Positions 1 through 4,865 of a stretch of 6,023 nucleotides of DNA are shown piece after piece; position 1 is the stretch's first letter; each line of letters opens with the position of its first letter. Under the pieces are notes generated by a model. The model had not been told where the DNA came from and did no database searches. It saw nothing but the letters and a program-made list of their open reading frames with translations. The stretch is from Hyphomonadaceae bacterium. Lineage in GTDB: Bacteria > Pseudomonadota > Alphaproteobacteria > Caulobacterales > Aquidulcibacteraceae. Location of the stretch: the NCBI GenBank assembly GCA_003526465.1, contig DPWD01000195.1:1-6023 (forward strand), written 5' to 3'. Made by a program: the position numbers and the translations under genes.

Positions 1-182
1 TGCGCACGGACCCAGGCGCCGCGCCCCGGCAGTTTCGCCGCGACATCGGGCGTGACCGCGCCGTCCGGCGCAAGCGCAAACCGGATCAGCTGCGCTTCCG
101 GCAGACTTTCCTGGCTGACGATACAGCGCCGCTCACGAACCCGGCGCTGACCCTCACCCAGCGTTGTCGGCGACGCCTGCAT
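1..182 (-). CDS. ylxR: YlxR-family (DUF448) RNA-binding protein, N-terminal part, cut by window edge
   Basis: Sixty codons are visible before the left edge. The start is the ATG at 182-180, inside the end of nusA in another frame, with AAGGAG six bases upstream. The protein opens MQASPTTLGEGQRRVRER, followed by RRCIVSQESLPEAQLIRFAL and then LPGRGAWVRA. The Arg-x-Cys-x-x-x segment, the conserved Leu-Ile-Arg-Phe strand and the Pro-Gly-Arg-Gly-Ala-Trp loop are the hallmarks of the YlxR fold, a small basic RNA-binding protein encoded between nusA and infB in many bacteria. In Bacillus a member is reported to modulate RNase P; whether that holds here is unknown. Many alphaproteobacterial members carry a C-terminal L7Ae-like domain, which would lie outside the window. 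The overlap with nusA implies translational coupling. The family call is firm; the exact role is not. Confidence 0.9.
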   Translation of the reverse strand, partial: MQASPTTLGEGQRRVRERRCIVSQESLPEAQLIRFALAPDGAVTPDVAAKLPGRGAWVRA

Positions 183-1812
183 CGGCGTCTCCTTCTTCTT
201 CCGATTTTTCTTCTGGGGGCGCTTCGATCCAGCCGGCGGCGATGCGGGCATTGAGTACAAGCGCGTCAGCCTGCTCCTGGGTGAGTTGGAACTCCTCCAG
301 CACGCCCGGCTCACGCACGCGCTCGCCGTTCTTGGTCTCGAACCAGCCGCGCAGATCATCGCCCGTGAGGCCAGCGAAATCCTCGAGTGTCTTAACCCCC
401 TTCTCGCCCAGCGCGATCTGCATCTTGAGCGTCTGCAGCGCGCGGCCATCGAGGCCGGGCACGCGCGTCAGCGCTTCCTCGACACCGAGTTCTGCGCGTT
501 TGGCCTCGAGTTCCGCAGCCTGCTTTTCCAGATATTCCTGGCCGCGCGCCTGCAATTCCTCGGCGATTTCCTCATTCAGTCCTTCGATGGACGCAAGCTC
601 CATCGGATCGACATAGGCGATCTCCTCAACCGACTCGAAGCCCTCCGACGCCAGCAATTGCGCGAACATTTCGTCGACTTCGAGCGCCTTGATGAAGAGT
701 TCGGAGCGAGTGGCGAATTCCTTTTGCCGGCGCTCGCTCTCTTCCGCCTCGGTCAAGATGTCGATCGACCAGCCGGTAAGCTGGCTGCCGAGGCGCACGT
801 TCTGGCCGCGGCGGCCAATGGCGAGAGAGAGCTGGCTCTCAGCCACCACCACTTCAACGCGCGCCTCCTCCGGATCGAGCACCACTTTGGACACTTCCGC
901 CGGCTGCAGGGCGTTGACGATGAAGGTGGCGGGATCGGACGACCAGGGGATGATGTCGATCTTCTCGCCCTGCAATTCGCCGACCACCGCCTGCACGCGC
1001 GCGCCGCGCATGCCGACGCAGGCGCCGACCGGATCGATCGAGCTGTCGTGTGAAAGCACCGCGATCTTGGCGCGCGAACCGGGATCGCGTGCAGCCGCCT
1101 TGATCTCGATCACGCCCTCGTACACTTCCGGCACTTCCTGCGCGAACAGGCGGGCCATGAATTCCGGCTTGGCGCGCGAAAGGAAAATCTGCGGGCCTTT
1201 GCTCTCGCGGCGTACGTCGTAGATATAGGCGCGGGTGCGGTCGCCGACGCGCAAATTCTCGCGCGGGATGCTCTCGGACTTGCGGATGACGCCCTCGGCG
1301 CGGCCGAGATCGACAATAGTGTTGTAAAATTCCACGCGCTTGACCACGCCATTGATGATCTCGCCGACGCGATCCTTGTATTCGCCGTACTGGCGCTCGC
1401 GCTCAGCTTCGCGCACTTCGTGATTGATCACCTGCTTGGCGGTCTGCGCGGCGACGCGGCCAAACTCGATCGGCGGCAATCCCTCCTCGTACATCTTGCC
1501 GACAAAGGCTTCCTTGTCGCTCTTCAACGCAACATCGAGCATGATGTCGGTGGAGGGATTGAACGGACGGGTCTCGGGATCGAGCACGCTTTCGTCGACC
1601 ACGGTCATGACCCGCTTCAATTCCATCTCGCCGGTCTTCGGATCGATGCTGGCGCGGATATCGTGCTCGGCGCCGTAGCGCGAGCGCGCGGCCTTCTGCA
1701 GCGCGTGCTCCATGGCCTGGACCACGATTTCTTTCTCGATGGATTTCTCGCGCGCGACCGCATCGGCGATCTGCAGGATTTCCATGCGGTTGGCGGAAAT
1801 GCCGGTGCTCAT
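154..1812 (-). CDS. nusA: Transcription termination/antitermination factor NusA
   Basis: A 552-residue protein, full length for an alphaproteobacterial NusA. It binds RNA polymerase near the RNA exit channel, promotes pausing and hairpin-dependent termination, and takes part in antitermination complexes. Order of domains: N-terminal polymerase-binding domain (about 1-130, with the family segment MEILQIADAVAREKSIEKE); S1 domain (about 147-213); KH1 (about 230-300, GxxG loop GMRG at 267-270); KH2 (about 300-365, GRRG at 333-336 followed by QNVRLGSQLTGWSIDI); then two C-terminal helical repeats of the AR/HhH type (about 375-430 and 445-525). It ends in an acidic tail. The ATG at 1812 overlaps the rimP stop as ATGA and has GAGGA seven bases upstream, so it is probably translationally coupled to rimP. 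It is transcribed from the leader described at 2547-2643. Confidence 0.98.
   Translation of the reverse strand: MSTGISANRMEILQIADAVAREKSIEKEIVVQAMEHALQKAARSRYGAEHDIRASIDPKTGEMELKRVMTVVDESVLDPETRPFNPSTDIMLDVALKSDKEAFVGKMYEEGLPPIEFGRVAAQTAKQVINHEVREAERERQYGEYKDRVGEIINGVVKRVEFYNTIVDLGRAEGVIRKSESIPRENLRVGDRTRAYIYDVRRESKGPQIFLSRAKPEFMARLFAQEVPEVYEGVIEIKAAARDPGSRAKIAVLSHDSSIDPVGACVGMRGARVQAVVGELQGEKIDIIPWSSDPATFIVNALQPAEVSKVVLDPEEARVEVVVAESQLSLAIGRRGQNVRLGSQLTGWSIDILTEAEESERRQKEFATRSELFIKALEVDEMFAQLLASEGFESVEEIAYVDPMELASIEGLNEEIAEELQARGQEYLEKQAAELEAKRAELGVEEALTRVPGLDGRALQTLKMQIALGEKGVKTLEDFAGLTGDDLRGWFETKNGERVREPGVLEEFQLTQEQADALVLNARIAAGWIEAPPEEKSEEEGDADAGVADNAG
189..194 (-). promoter_or_regulatory. 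Ribosome binding site of ylxR inside the nusA tail
   Basis: AAGGAG on the minus strand lies six bases before the ATG at 182-180. It falls within the Glu-Glu-Glu-Gly codons of the acidic NusA tail, so those codons do double duty. It decides the ylxR start. Confidence 0.8.
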
Positions 1813-2528
1813 GTGTGGTTCCTCTTCTTGTCCTTTGCTCCCCCGCCTCCCGCTCGCTTCGCGAGCGGGTCATCCTTGGACGGGATCGCTTCGCGATCCC
1901 TGGGGGAGCTGTCAGCGCGCGAAGCGCGATGACTGAGTGGGGCAGCGCCGTCGGTAGACAGACTTACCCCCTCCCCCTCGCTTTGCTCGGGACCTCCCCC
2001 GCTTGCGGGGGAGGAGTTTCGCTCATCCGCCTTCGCGCGCTTCAAATCTTCCGCGATCAGTTGATCGGTAAGCACCAGGCGCGCGTCCGACAGCGCCGAA
2101 AATTCCAGCCGTGCTTCGCCCTGCTCTGTGACAAGCACAATCGTCTGGCCTTCAATGCCCTCGATGACGCCCTTGAAGCGGCGTTGGCCGTTGATCATGG
2201 CGGCGGTCTCGCACTTGGCGACGTGGCCCTTGAAGCGCTCGAAGTCCTCGATCCGCATCAGCGGGCGGTCGATGCCCGGCGAGGAGATTTCAAGGTCGTA
2301 CTCGTCCTTGATCGGGTCCTCGAGATCGAACACCGGCGCTAAGGCCCGCGAAAGCCGCGAGCAATCGTCGATCCCCATGTGCCCGTCGCTGATCCGCTCG
2401 GCCATGATCTGCAGCCGCTTGCGCCGGTTGCCCGACACCCGCACGCGCACGATGCGAAAACCGAGCCCGGAGGCGGTCGGCTCGATCAGCGCGATAATGC
2501 GCTCCTCGGTAGGGTTGGTGGCTCTCAG
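1809..2528 (-). CDS. rimP: Ribosome maturation factor RimP with unusual C-terminal tail; start uncertain (CTG proposed)
   Basis: RimP assists 30S subunit assembly. Family sequence begins in this frame with NPTEERIIALIEPTASGLGF, then IVRVRVSGNRRKRLQIMAER, the LEDPIKDEYDLEISSPGIDRPL core (about 70-90), and the SH3-like C-terminal domain ending near ARLVLTDQLIAEDLKRAKAD. The first GTG (2450) would remove the first helix, so the true start must lie upstream, but no ATG, GTG or TTG exists in frame before the TGA at about 2597. CTG at 2528 with CGGAG six bases before it is the best candidate and gives 239 residues; ATT at 2498 is a weaker option. From about residue 170 the protein continues into a roughly 70-residue low-complexity tail (SSPASGGGPEQSEGEG and so on) encoded by palindromic repeats, longer than the usual family end. 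The last bases overlap nusA (ATGA). Function is certain from the core; the start and the role of the tail are inference. Confidence 0.93.
   Translation of the reverse strand: MRATNPTEERIIALIEPTASGLGFRIVRVRVSGNRRKRLQIMAERISDGHMGIDDCSRLSRALAPVFDLEDPIKDEYDLEISSPGIDRPLMRIEDFERFKGHVAKCETAAMINGQRRFKGVIEGIEGQTIVLVTEQGEARLEFSALSDARLVLTDQLIAEDLKRAKADERNSSPASGGGPEQSEGEGVSLSTDGAAPLSHRASRADSSPRDREAIPSKDDPLAKRAGGGGAKDKKRNHT
1849..1932. repeat. Three consecutive triloop hairpins inside the rimP 3' end
   Basis: Read on the plus strand. Hairpin 1, 1849-1869: arms CCCGCTCGC and GCGAGCGGG, loop TTC, nine perfect pairs. Hairpin 2, 1882-1900: arms GGGATCGC and GCGATCCC, loop TTC, eight perfect pairs. Hairpin 3, 1912-1932: arms TCAGCGCGC and GCGCGATGA, loop GAA, one mismatch. 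All have three-base TTC or GAA loops. They are translated as the RimP tail (APLSHRASRADSSPRDREAI and on). None is followed by a T-run, so they are not intrinsic terminators. They resemble the dispersed palindromic repeats of many alphaproteobacterial genomes; the family cannot be named from here. Confidence 0.8.
1967..2014 (+). repeat. C-rich palindromic element, copy 1 (in rimP)
   Basis: The 12-mer CCCCCTCCCCCT (1967-1978) is followed by a 14-base spacer and an inverted repeat with arms CCTCCCCCGC and GCGGGGGAGG (1993-2002, 2005-2014) around TT. The same 12-mer followed by a C-rich/G-rich hairpin occurs at 4629-4665 in trmB. It encodes the SSPASGGGPEQSEGEG part of the RimP tail. The orientation given is the C-rich strand; both copies have it on the plus strand. 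Confidence 0.75.
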
Positions 2529-2534
2529 GCCGGG

Positions 2535-2539
2535 CTCCG
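2535..2539 (-). promoter_or_regulatory. Probable ribosome binding site deciding a CTG start for rimP
   Basis: CGGAG on the minus strand, then six bases (CCCGGC), then CTG at 2528. It begins eight bases after the T-run of the upstream terminator. No comparable site lies properly spaced before GTG 2450; GAGGAG at 2507-2502 is only three bases before ATT 2498. Confidence 0.5.
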
Positions 2540-2546
2540 AAGTAAC

Positions 2547-2576
2547 AAAAAAGCGGCGGACCCGAGGCCCGCCGCT
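2547..2576 (-). terminator. Intrinsic terminator in the rimP-nusA leader, probable attenuator
   Basis: On the minus strand AGCGGCGG (2576-2569) pairs perfectly with CCGCCGCT (2559-2552). The stem continues through a G-T wobble and two C-G pairs to a three-base TCG loop, giving eleven pairs, and five further T residues (2551-2547) follow. The plus strand lacks a T-run, so it works leftwards. It ends 18 bases before the proposed rimP start, which leaves no room for a promoter between them. It therefore lies inside the leader of the operon, and it may also end transcripts coming from fic. Confidence 0.85.
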
Positions 2577-2578
2577 GC

Positions 2579-2593
2579 GCCTTCCTCGAAGGC
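2579..2593 (-). promoter_or_regulatory. Leader hairpin preceding the terminator; possible antiterminator partner
   Basis: GCCTTC (2593-2588), loop GAG, GAAGGC (2584-2579): six perfect pairs, two bases before the terminator stem. Its CGAGG (2588-2584) is complementary to CCTCG (2567-2563) in the upper stem and loop of the terminator, and two G-T pairs can extend the match. The two folds exclude each other, as in attenuators. This comes from inspection; folding energies were not computed. Confidence 0.5.
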
Positions 2594-2614
2594 ATCAGCG
2601 ATGTATTGGACGGG

Positions 2615-2643
2615 GATATAGCGGGTCTTTGGCCCCGCGCCAA
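2615..2643 (-). promoter_or_regulatory. Predicted housekeeping promoter of rimP-nusA-ylxR
   Basis: On the minus strand TTGGCG (2643-2638), a 17-base spacer, then TATATC (2620-2615). In the Caulobacter form TTGACGS-N10-14-GCTANAWC, this reads TTGGCGC, 14 bases, GCTATATC: one mismatch in the first box and none in the second. Transcription would start near 2607, giving a leader of about 80 bases that contains the hairpin at 2579-2593 and the terminator at 2547-2576. The perfect inverted repeat TTGGC-N5-GCCAA (2643-2629) overlaps the first box. Confidence 0.6.
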
Positions 2644-2671
2644 GGGGAATTTCAAGCCATTGGACAGCGCC

Positions 2672-3922
2672 TCAGCCCGGAAAAAGCCCTGGCGTTAACC
2701 GCGGCGCCAGTTTCGCCGGAAACGCGATGCGCCAATCGCCACGGACGCTGTCGGAAGCAATAACGCCCTGTTTGCTTAGGGCCTTCGTCGCGTCTCTAGC
2801 ACTACGATCCGATTGTCCCATTACCTCGGCCACGTCGGCCTTGGGCAACGATCCGCGAAACAAGATGGCGTCCAGAACTCGTGAGGCTTTCGCTGGTAGC
2901 TTGCCGTAAGAAATCTCTTCTTCCGCCCACTTCAATATGCGCTCTCGTAAAGCGGAAGGCTGCATCAGTGCTTTCATGAAGTCCGCTTGGTCAATGCAGA
3001 CTTCGAGGAAGAACTTTGTGAACGCCACAAGCGCCGCTTCACTGAGATTGCCGCGCCCATCGCGAGCGCCCTGCCGAATTTCATCGCATGCAGCCAAGTG
3101 CTTCTTATAGTCTGACTCGCGCCGGGCGAGACCACGCGCGATGGACCACAGGCCGCCTGTGTCCAAGCTTCGCCGCAGCGTGGCGTAAGACACCAGCCGT
3201 GTGACGCGCCCGTTGCCATCGGCAAATGGGTGAATATAGAGCAAGCGGTGATGAGCGCCCGCAGCGGCAAGTGTGGCCTCGAAATTTCCGAGCCTTGAAA
3301 ATCGTTCTTCATAGCGCGTCAAGAAACGCGGTATTGCACCAGGACTGATCGCTATGTGCCTGCCGACCCTTGCATCGCGCGTCCTGATCTCGCCAGGCTC
3401 GACTGGGATGCGTTCTTTCGTATTTGGATTTTCGACCCACCTCATGTCTTCGGGCAGAAGCCTGGTAAAGCGACAATGGATCTCCTTGATGCCGGCGGCG
3501 TCAGTCTCTCGGTTGGAGAGACCGCCCTCATCGATCCAGCGCTGGACCTCAATATGCGCCTTTGCTTCAAGTTGAAGATCGCGCTTCTTGGGATTGATGT
3601 CGAGATCGTTGTTCAGAGCGCGCTCGATATCGGCAGGGTGAGTGTCGTGGCCCTCAATCAGGTTGCTGTAATAGCAATTCATCGACCTCACATATTCCGC
3701 CAGCGGCTCAACCAGCCCCTTTGGAAGGCTTGCGCCAAACGATACGGATCGCTTGGAGAGTTCCAGCACTAGCTCTGTGAGTTCACCCCTCGCCGAATTC
3801 TCTTCGCCAATGCGCATAGGCTCCATACGGGAAACATCTTCGTCCCCATCGCGAACCGGTTGTCGAATCGCCGCGGCTTTTTCCGGGATTTTTGCCGCTT
3901 TTTTTGCCGCTTTTTTCACCAC
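2672..3922 (-). CDS. Class II Fic-family protein (probable AMP-transferase) with C-terminal winged-helix domain
   Basis: A 416-residue Fic protein. Fic enzymes usually transfer AMP from ATP to a hydroxyl side chain of a target protein. The active-site motif HPFADGNGR is complete (231-239): catalytic His231, then the Asp-Gly-Asn-Gly anion-binding part and Arg239. Near the N-terminus SNLIEG (86-91) fits the autoinhibitory motif [S/T]xxxE[G/N], with Glu90 expected to clash with productive ATP binding; its position before the Fic core defines class II, self-inhibited in cis. Residues about 345-400 (KASRVLDAILFRGSLPKADV onward) look like a winged helix, a common arrangement in this class. The N-terminus is Lys/Ala-rich (KKAAKKAAK). 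The start is GTG 3922, with GTG 3919 next to it; ATG codons at residues 33 and 36 are alternatives. Lower G+C than its neighbours and an AT-rich upstream flank suggest acquisition. No separate antitoxin gene is visible. Targets are unknown. Confidence 0.93.
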   Translation of the reverse strand: MVKKAAKKAAKIPEKAAAIRQPVRDGDEDVSRMEPMRIGEENSARGELTELVLELSKRSVSFGASLPKGLVEPLAEYVRSMNCYYSNLIEGHDTHPADIERALNNDLDINPKKRDLQLEAKAHIEVQRWIDEGGLSNRETDAAGIKEIHCRFTRLLPEDMRWVENPNTKERIPVEPGEIRTRDARVGRHIAISPGAIPRFLTRYEERFSRLGNFEATLAAAGAHHRLLYIHPFADGNGRVTRLVSYATLRRSLDTGGLWSIARGLARRESDYKKHLAACDEIRQGARDGRGNLSEAALVAFTKFFLEVCIDQADFMKALMQPSALRERILKWAEEEISYGKLPAKASRVLDAILFRGSLPKADVAEVMGQSDRSARDATKALSKQGVIASDSVRGDWRIAFPAKLAPRLTPGLFPG

Positions 3923-3990
3923 AGTAAAATCTCTATTTTTCTTATAAAAACAACGTATTAATCGCTATATCGGTGTGTTAACAGTCACTC
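3923..3990 (-). promoter_or_regulatory. AT-rich upstream region of fic, probable promoter
   Basis: 3921-3980 holds only 16 G+C of 60, the most AT-rich stretch of the window. Minus-strand candidates for a -10 box are TATAAG (3946-3941) and TATAGC (3969-3964); TTAACA (3981-3976), within the palindrome TGTTAACA, could be a -35 box. No pair has both good sequence and 16-18 base spacing, so only the region is called. A weak AGAGA stands about nine bases before GTG 3922. Confidence 0.35.
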
Positions 3991-3993
3991 GTT

Positions 3994-4034
3994 TGCCGAG
4001 TTTTTGCCGCTTTTCTTGCCGCCTATACTGCCGC
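3994..4034. repeat. Helically phased TTGCCG/TGCCGC repeat upstream of fic
   Basis: On the plus strand TGCCG begins at 3994, 4005, 4017 and 4029, intervals of 11, 12 and 12 bases, with T-rich spacers for the first three. The same unit starts at 3893 and 3905 inside the fic N-terminal codons (the KKAAKKAAK part), again 12 apart. The noncoding copy looks like a partial duplication of the 5' end of the gene, or the reverse. Confidence 0.5.
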
Positions 4035-4087
4035 ATTGGCTTGCAGCTGCCAAGCCGCCAAATCTGAAGGGCGCGAGTATCGCGGAT

Positions 4088-4102
4088 GCAAAGCCCCTTT
4101 GC
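4088..4102 (-). other. Small hairpin directly after the trmB stop
   Basis: GCAAAG, loop of three, CTTTGC: six perfect pairs starting one base after the TGA of trmB. No T-run follows on either strand within a few bases, so it is at most a weak 3'-end or processing structure. Confidence 0.3.
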
Positions 4103-4804
4103 TCAGGCCAAGAGGCGCCCAAACCGCAGCCAAACCGGCTTGCAATCGCCAAGCTTTTTTTGCTCGTAGCGCGTTGTCACTTGCCCCGGCCAGGGCCCAC
4201 GCCAATCGTCAGCGCGTTCGGCGGTCCAGGTGAACTCTGGGTGTTTCAGGAACATCTCCAGCGTCCATTCCGCATAATTCGCCCAGTCCGTCGCGAAGCG
4301 CACTTCCGCGCCCGGTTTCAGCACGCGCGCCAGTTCGTCCAAGAATCCGCGCTGGATCAGCCGGCGCTTGTGGTGGCGCGTCTTGGGCCAAGGGTCGGGG
4401 AAGAGGATGTAGACGAGATCGAGGCACACATCGGGCAGTCGCGCGATCACGTCGCGGGCGTCGCCCTGGTGCAGGCGCACGTCTTGGACGCCGCTTTCCT
4501 CGATATGGCGCAAACACGAAGCGACCCCATTCAGGAACGGCTCGACGCCGATGAAGCGCGCGTCAGGATGCGCGGCGGCCTGGGCGACCAGATGCTCGCC
4601 GCCGCCGAAGCCGATCTCGAGGATGACTCCCCCTCCCCCTGCCCCCTCCCCTCGCGGGGAGGGGGAGAACACCGCTTCCAAATCGATCTGCCCCTCTTCC
4701 GGCAGCGCCAGATGCGGCAGCAGCGCCTCCACCAGCGCCGCCTGGCGCGGCTTCAGCGTGCGGGCCTTGGTGCGGCCGTAACTCCGGAGGGGTGGGTGAT
4801 CCAT
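4103..4804 (-). CDS. trmB: tRNA (guanine-N7-)-methyltransferase TrmB
   Basis: A 233-residue SAM-dependent enzyme that makes m7G at position 46 of the tRNA variable loop. Recognisable parts: N-terminal LRSYGRTKARTLKPRQ (6-21); SAM-binding motif I LEIGFGGGEHL (62-72); acidic GVEP (86-89); GDARD (114-118); the family signature LFPDPWPKTRHHKRRL (134-149) with the catalytic-region Asp137; ATDWANYAEW (171-180); and the C-terminal tRNA-binding TTRYEQKKLGDCKPVW (210-225). Length is normal apart from about 13 extra Gly/Pro/Arg residues (SPSPRGEGAGGGG, 47-59) encoded by a palindromic element just before motif I. The start ATG 4804 keeps the conserved N-terminus; no strong ribosome binding site precedes it, and TATAGG at 4821-4816 would give a very short leader. 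In Caulobacter-like genomes trmB is found next to rimP; here fic separates them. Confidence 0.96.
   Translation of the reverse strand: MDHPPLRSYGRTKARTLKPRQAALVEALLPHLALPEEGQIDLEAVFSPSPRGEGAGGGGVILEIGFGGGEHLVAQAAAHPDARFIGVEPFLNGVASCLRHIEESGVQDVRLHQGDARDVIARLPDVCLDLVYILFPDPWPKTRHHKRRLIQRGFLDELARVLKPGAEVRFATDWANYAEWTLEMFLKHPEFTWTAERADDWRGPWPGQVTTRYEQKKLGDCKPVWLRFGRLLA
4629..4665 (+). repeat. C-rich palindromic element, copy 2 (in trmB)
   Basis: The 12-mer CCCCCTCCCCCT (4629-4640), identical to 1967-1978, is followed after one base by an inverted repeat with arms CCCCCTCCCC (4642-4651) and GGGGAGGGGG (4656-4665) around TCGC: ten perfect pairs. It keeps the trmB frame and encodes the Gly-rich linker before SAM motif I. 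It is read in a different frame relative to the element from copy 1. Confidence 0.75.
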
Positions 4805-4832
4805 TGGCGAAGCCGCCTATAGCGCGCATATG
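4804..4832 (+). promoter_or_regulatory. Possible promoter of the aldehyde dehydrogenase gene
   Basis: TTGGCG (4804-4809), 17 bases, CATATG (4827-4832). The -10 box matches the consensus poorly (three of six), so this is tentative. The 61-base spacer (4805-4865) must hold the divergent starts of both trmB and this gene. Confidence 0.25.
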
Positions 4833-4855
4833 GAGCGCAGTGGCATTTTTTCAGC

Positions 4856-4859
4856 GGAG
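4856..4859 (+). promoter_or_regulatory. Ribosome binding site of the aldehyde dehydrogenase gene
   Basis: GGAG six bases before ATG 4866. An in-frame GTG at 4863 is only three bases after it, so the ATG is preferred. Confidence 0.65.
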
Positions 4860-4865
4860 TGCGTG

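Noticed and set aside
286..1053. Plus-strand open frames opposite nusA
   Set aside because: They mirror the NusA codons and have no family features; nusA is unmistakable on the other strand.
1993..2014. The C-rich hairpin as a transcription terminator
   Set aside because: No T-run follows on either strand, and it lies inside the rimP coding frame upstream of the coupled nusA gene.
1815..2342. Plus-strand open frame of 175 codons opposite rimP
   Set aside because: Antisense shadow of RimP; part of it is only the translated palindromic repeats.
2448..2450. GTG as the start of rimP
   Set aside because: It would delete the conserved first helix (EERIIALIEP), and no suitable ribosome binding site precedes it.
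2290..2655. Minus-strand frame overlapping the rimP leader, including an ATG at 2595, considered as a leader peptide
   Set aside because: It has no ribosome binding site, runs far into rimP in another frame, and shows no regulatory codon run.
3962..4036. Short minus-strand frame from ATG 4036 (basic peptide of about 23 residues), considered as a small gene or antitoxin before fic
   Set aside because: It is made of the TGCCGC repeat, lacks a clear ribosome binding site, and class II Fic proteins carry their inhibitory motif within the same chain.
1993..4665. The repeated palindromes considered as a CRISPR array
   Set aside because: There are only two distant copies with unequal spacing and no spacers.
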